A DNA stretch of 64,000 nucleotides from Brienomyrus brachyistius (GCF_023856365.1 NC_064555.1:19664254-19728253), one strand, 5' to 3'; shown: positions 58,501 through 60,731, numbered from the stretch's first letter. The notes: a model not told the origin generated them from the sequence alone. Made by a program: numbers and translations.

Positions 58501-60731
58501 ATGAAAGGATTTCTGATCCCAATGGTGATGTAAAAGGATACATTGATCCGCTCACTGAAGAGAGTGTTTCCTATGCACAATTGCTTAAGAAATGTAAAGT
58601 GCATAGAGATAGTGGTCTGCATTTGCTGTCGTTAGCAGAGAGAAAATTGTTGTTCAAGGGCCTGAGAAAGCAAATCACATTGGATGAGCTGTTATGTTCT
58701 CAAATCATAGACCAGGAGACTGTCAGTCAACTCAATGAAGGTGCTATCACTGTAGAGGAAGTTACCAAACGACTCCAGAAGTATCTCGAGGGTACAAGTT
58801 GTATTGCTGGGGTATTTGTAGAGTCCAGCAAAGAGTGTCTCTCAATTTACCAAGCCATGAAGAAGAACATGATCAGGCCAGGGACTGCTTTTGAATTGCT
58901 TGAGGCTCAAGCCGCGACAGGATATGTAATTGATCCAATAAAGAACCAGAAGCTGACAGTAAATGATGCTGTTAAATTAGGAATTGTGGGGCCTGAGTTC
59001 AAAGACAAGCTCCTTTCGGCTGAACGTGCCGTAACTGGCTACAGAGATCCATATTCAGGCAAAACCATTTCACTGTTCCAAGCCATGAAAAAGAATCTCA
59101 TTTTGAAAGACCATGGTGTTCGTTTGCTGGAAGCCCAGATTGCCACAGGGGGAATCATTGACCCAGAGGAAAGTCATCGGTTGCCAGTTGAAGTGGCCTA
59201 CAAAAGAGGACTCTTTGATGAAGAGATGAACAGCATTCTTACAGACCCATCTGATGACACTAAAGGTTTTTTTGATCCAAACACAGAAGAGAATTTGACC
59301 TATCTGCAGTTGATGGAGAGGTGTATGACAGACCCAGAAACTGGCCTTGTTCTATTGCCTCTGAAGGAGAAGAAGCGCGAAAGAAAAACTTCTTCCAAGT
59401 CCTCTGTCCGCAAACGCAGAGTAGTTATTGTGGATCCAGAGACAGGCAAAGAAATGTCAGTGTATGAAGCATATCGCAAAGGGCTCATTGACCATCAGAC
59501 CTACATGGAATTAGCAGAGCAAGAATGTGAATGGGAAGAAATTACTATCTCATCCTCTGATGGTGTTGTAAAATCTATGATTATTGACCGTCGGTCTGGA
59601 CGGCAGTATGACATAGATGATGCAATTTCACGAGGCCTTATTGATCAGTCGTCATTGGATCAGTACCGGACTGGGGCTTTATCAATCACAGAATTTGCTG
59701 ACATGTTATCTGGAAACATGAGTGGCTTCCGTTCCCGCTCCTCATCTTTTGGATCAACTTCATCTTACTCCATGAGCCCTGTCCCGCCTGCCAGATCTCC
59801 TGCACCTACTTGGAATGACCCTACTGAAGAAACTGGGCCTGTCGCTGGAATCTTGGATACAGAGACTTTGGAAAAGGTTTCTGTCACTGAGGCTATGCAT
59901 CGAAACCTTGTGGACAACATCACTGGTCAGAGGCTGCTTGAAGCCCAGGCTTGCACAGGTGGCATCATTGACCCCAACACTGGGCAGAAGTTCTCAGTCA
60001 TTGATGCTGTGAACAAAGGACTTGTTGACAAGATCATGGTTGACCGTATCAACCTAGCCCAAAAAGCCTTCAATGGTTTTGAAGATCCCAGAACCAAAAC
60101 AAAAATGTCTGCTGCTCAAGCTTTGAAGAAGGGCTGGCTTTACTATGAAGCAGGTCAGCGATTCTTGGAAGTACAGTACCTTACTGGCGGACTGATTGAG
60201 CCAGATGTAACTGGCAGAGTCTCACTGGATGATGCTATTAAGAAGGGTACCCTGGACCCACGTACCGCACAGAAACTAAGAGATGTCAGTGCTTACTCTA
60301 AATATCTGACCTGTCCCAAAACAAAATTGAAAATATCCTATAAAGATGCAATGGATCGAAGCATGATTGAGGAAGGTACTGGCCTGCGTCTGCTTGAGGC
60401 CTCCTCACAGTCAAGCAAAGGCTTATATAGTCCATACAGCATTAGCGCTTCGGGGTCAGCTTCTGGTTCCCGCTCAGGATCCAGGACTGGTTCCAGGTCA
60501 GGCTCTAGGCGAGGTAGTTTTGATGCAACAGGTTCTGGTTTCTCAATGAATTTCTCTTCCCCTTATAGCTCCACTAGCTATGGTCGCCGGTATGATCATG
60601 GGCCTCACAGTGGGCTAAACCTGGATGAACTAACAAATGCCATTTTGTTACTTGCACTGAATAGGAACTGCAGCTCAGAGCAACAAGGAACACTGATTCC
60701 AGTATTACCGATGCACTCGTCAGTTGCATAA
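4406..60731 (+). CDS. plec: Plectin, full spliced coding region (1b form, 33 exons)
   Basis: This is a giant plakin cytolinker that ties intermediate filaments to actin, microtubules, hemidesmosomes and organelles. The exons listed below join in phase into 13,758 nt (4,585 residues, counting 3-alpha but not 2-alpha), close to mammalian plectin (about 4,550-4,690). Order along the protein: isoform-specific head (1-37), two CH domains (about 45-285), plakin domain of spectrin repeats with an SH3 module (about 290-1360), coiled-coil rod (about 1362-2610), six plakin repeat domains, a basic linker and a GSR-rich tail. The exon plan matches the mammalian gene: rod in exon 31, whole C-terminus in exon 32. 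All introns used are GT-AG. Teleosts often keep two plectin copies; I cannot tell which this is. The identification rests on remembered family sequence, but the match runs along the whole protein. Confidence 0.97.
4681..4700. repeat. (TC)n microsatellite
   Basis: Uninterrupted TC dinucleotides about 160 bp downstream of the exon 1b donor. Confidence 0.95.
6098..6122. repeat. (GTC)n trinucleotide microsatellite
   Basis: Seven or so GTC units followed by a C-run. On the minus strand it reads as an Asp-rich ORF, which is an artefact of the repeat. Confidence 0.9.
7635..7782 (+). CDS. plec: Putative alternative first exon, not matched to a known isoform
   Basis: An ATG opens 49 codons plus one base, ending at a strong GTGAGT donor. 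The peptide starts [20 protein letters not shown], contains [21 protein letters not shown], and ends GKMCCA. The phase 1 end joins exon 2 to give the expected Asp (DERDRV). The exon sits between 1b and 1a, where plectin first exons cluster, behind a GC- and CpG-richer leader (about 7240-7634). I could not match the peptide to a mammalian plectin head (1, 1a-1g) from memory; like them it would set where the isoform is targeted. The charged, amphipathic composition is protein-like. Phase, donor and position argue for a real exon; expression is unproven. Confidence 0.6.
9086..9402 (-). mobile_element. tRNA-derived SINE, minus orientation, with target-site duplication
   Basis: Reverse complement of the family seen at 28437. 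It has a tRNA-like head (GGTGGTGCAGTGGTTAGCAC type), a body with 'tgcatgttctccccatg' and 'ccacagtccaaaaa' motifs, and a 'gcggttttgaaaat' end. It is flanked by a 12-bp direct repeat AGAAAATTACAT (9074-9085 and 9403-9414), which marks retroposition. Confidence 0.88.
9557..9578. repeat. Poly-G run
   Basis: About 22 consecutive G. Such a run is prone to slippage and possible G-quadruplex formation; its exact length is an unreliable base count. Confidence 0.9.
13431..13480. repeat. GA-rich simple repeat upstream of exon 1a
   Basis: Two (GA)n runs separated by GGGAGAGCAGGAGGGGT, about 180 bp upstream of the 1a start codon. They lie in the presumed 1a promoter or leader and could act as a GA element, but nothing in the sequence proves it. 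Confidence 0.8.
13658..13772 (+). CDS. plec: Plectin alternative first exon 1a (epithelial/hemidesmosomal type head)
   Basis: It encodes 38 residues plus one base: [20 protein letters not shown], then [17 protein letters not shown]. The pattern parallels mammalian plectin 1a (MSQ..LR.PE....GSKR...ED.LYLAVLRASEGKK), including the opening MS-Q, the central LG-R/K and a final basic pair before DERDRV. In mammals 1a is the keratinocyte isoform recruited to hemidesmosomes through integrin alpha6-beta4; the same is inferred. The donor is GTACCC (non-consensus after GT) and the phase is 1, joining exon 2. It is the first exon nearest to exon 2, as 1a is in mammals. The similarity is partial, so the label is less certain than for 1b. 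Confidence 0.8.
13773..16640. other. Intron between exon 1a and common exon 2
   Basis: AT-rich sequence with a short (GT)n run near 16045-16062. No exon or clear mobile element recognised. A GC-rich patch near 15295-15350 (GGGGGCGCC...GGGCGCCCC) resembles a fragment of a dispersed repeat. Confidence 0.45.
16641..16702 (+). CDS. plec: Plectin exon 2 (start of actin-binding domain)
   Basis: Encodes (D)[20 protein letters not shown], the invariant start of CH1 in plectin. This is the common acceptor for all alternative first exons; the first codon is split (G from the first exon plus AT). It ends in phase 0 before GTAGAG, so micro-exon 2-alpha can be inserted without frameshift. Confidence 0.97.
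18604..18840 (+). mobile_element. Interspersed repeat fragment (fish retroelement type)
   Basis: Carries the motifs 'gaggaggccatttggcccatcaagctcg', 'tctgatttaaaggagcccag' and 'ggaagactattccata', which I recognise as recurring in many ray-finned fish genomes. The family name is not certain and no target duplication was found. Confidence 0.5.
20600..20745 (+). mobile_element. Old SINE remnant
   Basis: Contains a degenerate tRNA B-box-like 'ggttcaaatcc', then 'cccttgagaaaggaaggtaacctgaactgctcagtaaaa' and 'acagctg', the typical order of a fish tRNA-SINE. Ends are eroded. Confidence 0.55.
21665..21872 (+). mobile_element. tRNA-derived SINE
   Basis: The head resembles a tRNA ('gtggcttaatggttaggg' and B box 'ggtttgaatccc'). 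Next come 'gcaaggcacc', 'ccaagcgctgctccccgga' and 'gggttaaatgcagagaacaa', a body shared by widespread fish SINEs. Confidence 0.75.
22178..22478. repeat. 45-bp tandem repeat, about 6.7 copies
   Basis: Unit begins TGATTGGATGCCTGTCCCTTG and ends with a GGCATGGGACACTC-like motif; copies are nearly identical. Because 45 is a multiple of 3, both strands show long open frames that are not genes. The array joins directly to a minus-strand SINE piece (about 22470-22560, 'gcagggcacaaactcacacacca', 'tgactgtgggatgaatgg'), and its CAGGGCACA core looks derived from that SINE. Confidence 0.93.
22479..22560 (-). mobile_element. Degraded minus-strand SINE piece
   Basis: Continues from the tandem array with 'actcacacaccaacatgcat', 'aattcacataac' and 'tgactgtgggatga', matching in order the reverse complement of the SINE at 28437, with many changes. 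Confidence 0.55.
22629..22813 (+). promoter_or_regulatory. Extended polypyrimidine region upstream of micro-exon 2-alpha
   Basis: About 185 nt dominated by T and C, ending in 'ccttcatttcttctccctgaag' at the 2-alpha acceptor. Long pyrimidine tracts that bind PTB-type proteins are typical in front of regulated micro-exons. Role inferred. Confidence 0.55.
22814..22828 (+). CDS. plec: Plectin micro-exon 2-alpha (15 nt, HWRAE)
   Basis: CACTGGAGAGCTGAG is flanked by acceptor ...CCCTGAAG and donor GTAGGT and encodes His-Trp-Arg-Ala-Glu, the five residues that optional exon 2-alpha inserts into the first CH domain of mammalian plectin. It is phase 0 on both sides and sits between exons 2 and 3, as in mouse. 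In mammals it is included mainly in heart, skeletal muscle and brain and alters actin binding. Far too short to be found as an ORF. Confidence 0.9.
22829..24101. other. Intron 2, part after micro-exon 2-alpha
   Basis: Apart from the TGCATG motif near its start, I see no exon, repeat family or RNA gene. The acceptor of exon 3 is ...TTCCCTTATAG. Confidence 0.5.
22886..22891 (+). promoter_or_regulatory. RBFOX-type motif TGCATG downstream of 2-alpha
   Basis: TGCATG lies 57 nt after the 2-alpha exon. RBFOX proteins bind (U)GCAUG, and downstream sites normally promote exon inclusion in muscle and brain, which fits the known tissue pattern of 2-alpha. A hexamer alone can be chance. Confidence 0.5.
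24102..24191 (+). CDS. plec: Plectin exon 3 (CH1)
   Basis: Encodes [20 protein letters not shown] and [10 protein letters not shown], 30 residues of the first calponin-homology domain, almost the same as mammalian plectin. Phase 0 to phase 0, donor GTGAGC. Confidence 0.97.
24541..24755 (+). repeat. Pyrimidine minisatellite CC(C/T)TGTTGCCCC upstream of 3-alpha
   Basis: A unit of about 16-18 bp built on CCTGTTGCCCC is repeated a dozen times with substitutions and stops about 25 bp before micro-exon 3-alpha. It gives a very long pyrimidine-rich run on the coding strand and spurious Pro/Cys-rich ORFs. Confidence 0.9.
24781..24816 (+). CDS. plec: Plectin micro-exon 3-alpha (36 nt, 12 residues)
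   Basis: Encodes [12 protein letters not shown], the counterpart of the 12-residue optional insert PRERDVIR.. in the CH1 region of mammalian plectin. Acceptor GGGCTAG, donor GTGAGT, phase 0 on both sides, so it can be used or skipped. In mammals this insert is reported mainly from brain. Next exon 4 begins PREK, as in mammals. Confidence 0.9.
24817..25773. other. Intron between 3-alpha and exon 4
   Basis: No gene recognised. A C-rich, polypyrimidine stretch precedes the exon 4 acceptor (CTCTCTCCGCAG). Confidence 0.5.
24846..24884 (+). promoter_or_regulatory. Three GCATG motifs downstream of 3-alpha
   Basis: GCATG occurs at 24846, 24851 and 24880, 30-68 nt after micro-exon 3-alpha. GCAUG is the core RBFOX recognition motif and downstream clusters favour inclusion. 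Function inferred from motif and place only. Confidence 0.4.
25774..25851 (+). CDS. plec: Plectin exon 4 (CH1)
   Basis: Encodes [26 protein letters not shown], the helix of CH1 that contributes to actin binding. 26 codons, phase 0 to 0, donor GTATGG. Confidence 0.97.
26088..26180 (+). CDS. plec: Plectin exon 5 (end of CH1)
   Basis: Encodes [31 protein letters not shown], with the [17 protein letters not shown] signature that closes CH1 in spectrin-superfamily actin-binding domains. Phase 0 to 0. Confidence 0.98.
26181..27973. other. Intron 5
   Basis: AT-rich, no gene or named repeat recognised; short G-runs near 27166 and 27460. Confidence 0.5.
27974..28140 (+). CDS. plec: Plectin exon 6 (start of CH2)
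   Basis: Encodes [55 protein letters not shown]. This is the CH2 start with the C.NF..SW.DG..FNAIIH motif of spectrin-type actin-binding domains. It ends in phase 2 (AG), completed by A of exon 7. Confidence 0.98.
28437..28792 (+). mobile_element. tRNA-derived SINE with perfect 16-bp target-site duplication
   Basis: Near full-length copy: head GCATGGTGGTGCAGTGGTTAGCAC, B box GGTTCGAATCT, body motifs 'tgcatgttctccccatg', 'cctccgggtactccggttt', 'ccacagtccaaaaacatg', 'ccctgcgatgggctggc', and an (ATGG)n tail. It is flanked by ATAGTTTGTAGTAAAG at 28421-28436 and 28793-28808. The perfect duplication indicates a young insertion. Confidence 0.95.
30480..30640 (+). mobile_element. SINE remnant
   Basis: tRNA-like head ('gtggtggctctgaggctagtgatctgtgctggcaatctg', B box 'ggttcaaatccc') followed by 'gggcccttgacgagaccctta' and 'cctgcaattgctttg'. 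This is the layout of a tRNA-SINE family common in fishes. Confidence 0.6.
31730..32023 (+). CDS. GC-rich orphan ORF inside intron 6; possible internal first exon
   Basis: The 97-codon ORF starts at CACCATGATG, a good initiation context. It encodes a basic, Ser/Arg-rich peptide ([20 protein letters not shown]..., then [19 protein letters not shown] and [17 protein letters not shown]). It is strikingly GC- and CpG-rich with protein-like bias, whereas the intron around it is AT-rich. It lies between the CH2 exons 6 and 7, where an internal promoter could yield plectin without the CH1 half, as the epithelial form of dystonin starts with its own exon in front of the plakin domain. I could not find a strong donor in the phase (2) needed by exon 7, and the frame ends in a stop. 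It may use another splice frame, be a separate small gene, or be non-coding. Function unknown. Confidence 0.4.
   Translation: MMLSLKRKLKSGRRRGSSPAGPDDRVVMLCDDIPSEASLDSGWESRSLGARSSRGSHGTEQEFGIPRSREGSLSLHRVQRSPGEYCTLRVRELYVLS
32024..33043. other. Intron 6, last part
   Basis: Nothing recognised beyond short G-runs near 32050 and 32215; exon 7 acceptor is TGTGTCCCTAG. Confidence 0.5.
33044..33159 (+). CDS. plec: Plectin exon 7 (CH2)
   Basis: Encodes (R)[38 protein letters not shown], with the N.....AF..AE..LGV..LLDPED motif of CH2. Enters in phase 2, leaves in phase 1 (GG|GTGAGG). Confidence 0.98.
33421..33527 (+). CDS. plec: Plectin exon 8 (end of CH2)
   Basis: Encodes [36 protein letters not shown], the conserved [14 protein letters not shown] end of the actin-binding domain and entry to the plakin domain. 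Phase 1 to 0. Confidence 0.98.
33679..33798 (+). CDS. plec: Plectin exon 9 (plakin domain start)
   Basis: 40 codons: [40 protein letters not shown], the first spectrin repeat (SR1) of the plakin domain. In mammals this start of the plakin domain contributes to integrin beta4 binding. Phase 0 to 0. Confidence 0.97.
33799..34629. other. Intron 9
   Basis: AT-rich, no feature recognised; short duplicated 'ttacggcactgactta' near 34441-34465. Confidence 0.5.
34630..34725 (+). CDS. plec: Plectin exon 10 (plakin domain)
   Basis: 32 codons beginning [20 protein letters not shown] and ending KSFE, matching the mammalian [20 protein letters not shown] segment. Followed by an 84-bp intron, one of the shortest here. 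Confidence 0.97.
34810..34937 (+). CDS. plec: Plectin exon 11 (plakin domain)
   Basis: Encodes [42 protein letters not shown], with the conserved PPGYH...[15 protein letters not shown] motif. Ends in phase 2 (AG). Confidence 0.97.
34938..36234. other. Intron 11
   Basis: Contains the 98-bp tandem duplication at 35135-35346; otherwise nothing recognised. Confidence 0.5.
35135..35346. repeat. 98-bp direct tandem duplication
   Basis: A 98-bp unit starting CAGGCTCAGTGCTGA occurs at 35135 and again at 35233 with only a few C-to-T type differences. The first ~16 bp recur at 35331. A recent local duplication of non-coding, GC-rich sequence. Confidence 0.95.
36235..36328 (+). CDS. plec: Plectin exon 12 (plakin domain)
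   Basis: Encodes (R)[31 protein letters not shown]; mammals have RLECLQRIV.KLQMEAGLCEEQLNQ. Phase 2 to 0. Confidence 0.97.
36616..36770 (+). CDS. plec: Plectin exon 13 (plakin domain)
   Basis: Encodes [51 protein letters not shown], matching the [16 protein letters not shown]...EQMYRR segment. Ends in phase 2. Confidence 0.97.
36771..37778. other. Intron 13
   Basis: Mostly the minisatellite at 36840-37395; the remaining 380 bp are AT-rich without features. Confidence 0.6.
36840..37395. repeat. About 40-bp minisatellite, roughly 14 imperfect units
   Basis: Units built on 'ttaggtacacctagctaataccaggtaggacccactttatt' with two alternating sub-types (AGCTAATACCAGG versus TTGTAATACAGAG). The core 'cactttattaggtacacc' is a sequence dispersed in many vertebrate genomes, so the array probably grew from a repeat fragment. 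Confidence 0.93.
37779..38100 (+). CDS. plec: Plectin exon 14 (plakin domain)
   Basis: 107 codons including [40 protein letters not shown] and [28 protein letters not shown], the signature between spectrin repeats shared by all plakins. Phase 2 to 0. The middle ([20 protein letters not shown]) is the variable part. Confidence 0.98.
38265..38887. mobile_element. piggyBac-like MITE flanked by TTAA
   Basis: A 623-bp element is bounded by TTAA at 38261-38264 and 38888-38891. Ends are short inverted repeats: CCCTTTGGGGTC at the left, and CCCTCTGGGACA reading inward from the right. TTAA target duplication with CCC-starting termini is the mark of piggyBac. No transposase is encoded. A second copy lies at 44721-45215. 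Confidence 0.8.
38922..38999 (+). CDS. plec: Plectin exon 15 (plakin domain)
   Basis: Encodes [26 protein letters not shown], matching the Y...[11 protein letters not shown] motif. 26 codons, phase 0 to 0. Confidence 0.97.
39085..39246 (+). CDS. plec: Plectin exon 16 (plakin domain)
   Basis: Encodes [54 protein letters not shown]; the [21 protein letters not shown] segment is near invariant in plakins. The intron before it is only 85 bp. Confidence 0.98.
39430..39534 (+). CDS. plec: Plectin exon 17 (plakin domain)
   Basis: 35 codons starting [20 protein letters not shown] and ending HPGRKTVE. Phase 0 to 0. Confidence 0.96.
39617..39712 (+). CDS. plec: Plectin exon 18 (plakin domain)
   Basis: Encodes [32 protein letters not shown], the highly conserved [16 protein letters not shown] segment. 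Confidence 0.98.
39713..40096. other. Intron 18
   Basis: AT-rich; nothing recognised. Confidence 0.5.
40097..40222 (+). CDS. plec: Plectin exon 19 (plakin domain)
   Basis: 42 codons: [42 protein letters not shown]. The [18 protein letters not shown] motif identifies it. Mammals have FFSDV at the start. Confidence 0.97.
40308..40460 (+). CDS. plec: Plectin exon 20 (SH3 start)
   Basis: 51 codons ending [12 protein letters not shown]. The stretch [20 protein letters not shown] leads into the SH3-like module (L.A.CD.KQ.E) embedded in the plakin spectrin repeats. Preceding intron is 85 bp. Confidence 0.97.
40461..40755. other. Intron 20
   Basis: Contains a G-run near 40556-40576; nothing else recognised. 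Confidence 0.5.
40756..40910 (+). CDS. plec: Plectin exon 21 (SH3)
   Basis: Encodes [43 protein letters not shown]...; the W.V....G.EA.VPSVCF.VPPPN core is the rest of the plakin SH3. It lacks the usual set of aromatic proline-binding residues, as known for plakin SH3 domains. Ends in phase 2 (GG|GTCAGC). Confidence 0.97.
40994..41120 (+). CDS. plec: Plectin exon 22 (plakin domain)
   Basis: Encodes [42 protein letters not shown]; mammals have ALVTLWHQLHVDMKSLLAWQSL.RD. Phase 2 to 0. Confidence 0.96.
41121..42035. other. Intron 22
   Basis: Contains the CCACACCCATG minisatellite (41369-41562); otherwise AT-rich. Confidence 0.5.
41369..41562. repeat. Minisatellite with CCACACCCATG core
   Basis: Units such as 'cttagccacacccatg.ccaacttaaccacgcccatggcc' repeat with a higher-order period of about 50-65 bp. 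Confidence 0.85.
42036..42219 (+). CDS. plec: Plectin exon 23 (plakin domain)
   Basis: Encodes [40 protein letters not shown], then a Tyr-rich stretch to CSVER. Matches LHYQ.FLRDSQ...FGP.DRL. Ends in phase 1. Confidence 0.97.
42220..43069. other. Intron 23
   Basis: AT-rich. Near 42930-42976 'gacaaattctccacggggatgaagtattattatt' is the 3' end of the SINE type seen complete at 46387. No gene recognised. Confidence 0.5.
43070..43227 (+). CDS. plec: Plectin exon 24 (plakin domain)
   Basis: 52 codons: (G)[51 protein letters not shown]. Matches the mammalian EQEES.C...I.ELKD.RL.LE..E.RTV.R.R segment. Phase 1 to 0. Confidence 0.97.
43228..44082. other. Intron 24
   Basis: Holds the GC-rich orphan ORF region at 43680-43930; the rest is unremarkable. 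Confidence 0.5.
43718..43933 (+). CDS. Leu-rich orphan ORF in intron 24 (unproven)
   Basis: A 71-codon ORF starts in CTCCATGG and encodes [10 protein letters not shown], then about 30 residues dominated by Leu ([27 protein letters not shown]), then an Arg-rich tail. It would be a one-pass membrane microprotein. The base composition is much more GC-rich than the intron around it. The opposite strand reads as a Gln/Glu-rich frame, so which strand (if any) is coding is unclear. I recognise no family. Confidence 0.2.
   Translation: MDPTDDLVGVLLDLLLRLLLSLLGLLLLAVLSLLFHFDLLEAICHATLSRRAGPTDRNQRRVQPWVLRVLG
44083..44261 (+). CDS. plec: Plectin exon 25 (plakin domain)
   Basis: Encodes [59 protein letters not shown]. 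Matches AP.LRSEL..TL.K...V.SLS..YLEK. Ends in phase 2. Confidence 0.97.
44470..44608 (+). CDS. plec: Plectin exon 26 (plakin domain)
   Basis: Encodes (K)[46 protein letters not shown], matching LKTI..VIR.T.GAEEVL. Phase 2 to 0. Confidence 0.97.
44721..45215. mobile_element. Second copy of the piggyBac-like MITE, worn
   Basis: Follows TTAA at 44717 and collinear with the 38265 element ('ggggtc.acggcatcgtcggc', 'gtatttcagttcataactc', 'acatgaaagtt.ctacatattcaatg', 'tgacatgagtt.ggtttttc'). The outer end (AAGGTCTCTGGGGTC) is altered and the right end is lost in AT-rich sequence. Confidence 0.8.
45447..46370 (-). mobile_element. hAT DNA transposon remnant with BED-finger ORF
   Basis: The left edge CAGAGGTCGGCAAGC resembles hAT terminal repeats (CAGGGGTCGGCAA type). 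On the minus strand, 46369-46133 reads [16 protein letters not shown]..., then the BED zinc-finger-like [26 protein letters not shown], the N-terminal DNA-binding part of ZBED/hAT transposases. The rest of the transposase is gone or unrecognisable. The right edge is not defined. Confidence 0.65.
46387..46617 (+). mobile_element. tRNA-derived SINE with (TTA)n tail
   Basis: tRNA-like head with B box 'ggttcaaaccc'. The body 'gggcccttgagcaaggccctcaacccccagctccctgggcgcc' and 'ttccccatggggatcaatgaagtat' is followed by (TTA)n at 46589-46617. The body matches a SINE type common in fish. Confidence 0.8.
46954..47310 (+). CDS. plec: Plectin exon 27 (plakin domain)
   Basis: 119 codons including [53 protein letters not shown] and ending REQLSQEQ. 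Collinear with mammalian plectin (RWQAVLAQ.D.R..ELE.LGRQLRYYR). Very GC-rich coding. Phase 0 to 0. Confidence 0.98.
47311..47814. other. Intron 27
   Basis: Mostly a SINE copy (47386-47752). Confidence 0.6.
47386..47752 (+). mobile_element. tRNA-derived SINE, older copy
   Basis: Same family as 28437 ('ggcacagtggtgcagtggttagg', 'cctcacacctctggga', 'ccctgcgatgagttgg', 'ttgttccctgcc', ATGGATGGATGG tail) but with many substitutions and no clear target duplication. Confidence 0.88.
47815..47898 (+). CDS. plec: Plectin exon 28 (plakin domain)
   Basis: 28 codons: [28 protein letters not shown]; mammals have LLEEIE.H.EKVEECQ.FAKQYINAIK. Confidence 0.97.
48089..48193 (+). CDS. plec: Plectin exon 29 (plakin domain)
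   Basis: 35 codons: [35 protein letters not shown]; matches DYELQL.TYKA..EPVASP.KK. The basic KKTK before the serine patch is conserved. Confidence 0.97.
48325..48423 (+). CDS. plec: Plectin exon 30 (end of plakin domain)
   Basis: 33 codons: [33 protein letters not shown], the conserved [18 protein letters not shown] that closes the plakin domain. It ends in phase 0, so it can join exon 31 or, in a rodless form, exon 32. Confidence 0.98.
48424..50700. other. Intron 30
   Basis: AT-rich; contains the hAT-like MITE at 49648-49971. No exon recognised. Confidence 0.55.
49648..49971. mobile_element. Short MITE with AGGGTGACCAG inverted repeats (hAT-like)
   Basis: About 324 bp starting AGGGTGACCAGATA and ending TCGCTGGTCACCCTA; the ends are inverted repeats of about 12 bp (AGGGTGACCAGNNA). 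No coding capacity. The TAGGGTGACC terminus recurs in vertebrate hAT-type non-autonomous elements; family assignment is tentative. Confidence 0.75.
50701..54054 (+). CDS. plec: Plectin exon 31 (coiled-coil rod)
   Basis: A single 3,354-nt exon encodes 1,118 residues. It is a near-continuous run of Glu, Lys, Ala, Gln, Leu and Arg with heptad spacing, breaking only briefly. Recurrent motifs: [56 protein letters not shown]. This is the dimerising rod that separates the two globular ends. It starts after ...GCTAACACAG as [20 protein letters not shown]; the apparent upstream Met (50683) is intron. It ends at AAGAG|GTATTA. Both ends are phase 0, so skipping gives the rodless isoform known in mammals. 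Mammals also use one exon of about 3.4 kb. Long minus-strand frames here are shadows of the biased composition. Confidence 0.98.
54055..54410. other. Intron 31
   Basis: 356 bp, very AT-rich, with acceptor TTTTTACAATAG. In reading-frame terms it looks partly coding because the frame stays open for about 200 bp past the donor, but the residues lose all rod character. Confidence 0.9.
54411..60731 (+). CDS. plec: Plectin exon 32 (rod end, six plakin repeat domains, tail)
   Basis: 2,106 codons then TAA. Residues 1-133 finish the coiled coil. Six plakin repeat domains follow, each opened by a variant of F.GLR..V....L (at about 54961, 55936, 56927, 57919, 58651; the sixth at 59815 starts [20 protein letters not shown]). 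Inside are copies of [38 protein letters not shown] and SLFQAM.K.LI. The linker before domain 6 holds the basic stretch [20 protein letters not shown] needed in mammals for intermediate-filament binding. The tail has GSR repeats and [14 protein letters not shown], which contains the mammalian Ser kinase site. Most domains align without gaps to mammals; the last ~45 residues differ. Base composition is more AT-rich than in the plakin-domain exons. Confidence 0.98.
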   Translation: MANAQQEQIKQEKTILQQTFITEKEMLLKKEKFIEDEKRKLEKQFEDEVKKASALKDEQERQRRQMEEERKQLQATMDAALKKQKDAEEEMRNKQKEMQELEKKMQEQEKLLAEENKKLREKLQELQVVEKPSASNTKEIEIQTDVVLDEQLIAKTELETNKVFNGSGEVPGHSMRNEQPHLAFQGIREKVPASRLYEIGLLSRKEYDKLKKGKTTVQDLNKTDKLRVCLKGEHSIGGVLIQPNQKLSIYQAMKENKMAPGTALLLLEAQAATGYMIDPIKNQKFSVNESVKEGLIGPELHNKMLSAERAATGYKDPYTGSKISLFEAMQKDLIARDQGIRLLEAQLATGGIIDPVNSHRVSVETAYKQGQFDAEINKILSDPTDDTKGFLDPNTQENLTYLQLMQRCTSDPETGLLLLPVTEKAENEKTYTDEETKDVFSKATVSVPFGRFKGKTVTIWEIINSEYFTEEQRRDLIRQYKTGKITVEKIIKIVITVVENKEKKNEIAFEGLRSPVPISELLDSKLISKDLYNKLHNGETSVKEVSELEHIKNALKGTTSIAGIIIESTNEKIPVYQALKKGILGFGPALNLLEAQAGSGFMIDPISNQKFTVDEAVKSGLVGPELHEKLLSAERAVTGFKDPYTGKTVSLFEAMKKDLINKDQGVRLLEAQLATGGIIDPVKGYHIPLDVAFKRGCFDDEMNKYLSTPTDETKVFYDPNKQANVTYVELQNSCITDNQTGFLLLPLSEAAMKSKEEHAYSEVQTQDALNQTLVELQSGPFKGRKVTIWEIINSEYITEEQRLELIRQYRAGKVTIEKIIKIVITIIDERETKKESAALFDGLRSPVSAISLLESKIIDKETFDQLQDGKMNPKEVSEVDAVKKYLKETDSIAGVYVEPSKEKVSIYQAMKKNQLKQSIGLALLEAQAATGFIIDPIKNQKLTVDDAVKSAVVGPELHEKLLSAEKAVTGYKDPYTGNKISLFQAMQKDLVLKEYAIPLLEAQIATGGIIDPINSHRVPIDVACQHGFISKKLAKSLSQPSGDTRAFLDPNTNESATYQQLKEKTIRDPETGMRFLPLSKAEIPTAAKKTYQFNKEEAQKDLANTVVDIPHSGKSMSLWEVMNSDLVPEEERSRILEEYRSGKITKERMTIIIIEIIEQRIITRSEASISCDVIRRRVTIEELYSARIIDSDTYILLKEGKMTIREIMEMQTVKRYLFGTGCIAGVACDSSAKISIYQAMKRGLMKPDIAIGLLEAQAATGFIIDPMKDEMLTVDEAVRKGIVGPEIHDKLLSAERAVTGYRDPYSGKIISLFQAMKKDLIPEEYALRLLEAQAATGGLMDPEYNFHLPTDIALQRGYINKETNERISDPNGDVKGYIDPLTEESVSYAQLLKKCKVHRDSGLHLLSLAERKLLFKGLRKQITLDELLCSQIIDQETVSQLNEGAITVEEVTKRLQKYLEGTSCIAGVFVESSKECLSIYQAMKKNMIRPGTAFELLEAQAATGYVIDPIKNQKLTVNDAVKLGIVGPEFKDKLLSAERAVTGYRDPYSGKTISLFQAMKKNLILKDHGVRLLEAQIATGGIIDPEESHRLPVEVAYKRGLFDEEMNSILTDPSDDTKGFFDPNTEENLTYLQLMERCMTDPETGLVLLPLKEKKRERKTSSKSSVRKRRVVIVDPETGKEMSVYEAYRKGLIDHQTYMELAEQECEWEEITISSSDGVVKSMIIDRRSGRQYDIDDAISRGLIDQSSLDQYRTGALSITEFADMLSGNMSGFRSRSSSFGSTSSYSMSPVPPARSPAPTWNDPTEETGPVAGILDTETLEKVSVTEAMHRNLVDNITGQRLLEAQACTGGIIDPNTGQKFSVIDAVNKGLVDKIMVDRINLAQKAFNGFEDPRTKTKMSAAQALKKGWLYYEAGQRFLEVQYLTGGLIEPDVTGRVSLDDAIKKGTLDPRTAQKLRDVSAYSKYLTCPKTKLKISYKDAMDRSMIEEGTGLRLLEASSQSSKGLYSPYSISASGSASGSRSGSRTGSRSGSRRGSFDATGSGFSMNFSSPYSSTSYGRRYDHGPHSGLNLDELTNAILLLALNRNCSSEQQGTLIPVLPMHSSVA
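60447..60535 (+). other. plec: Gly-Ser-Arg repeat segment of the plectin tail
   Basis: Encodes [27 protein letters not shown] repeats at the ends of plectin, dystonin and MACF1 contribute to microtubule binding; phosphorylation of the Ser in RRGSF is known in mammalian plectin. Confidence 0.9.
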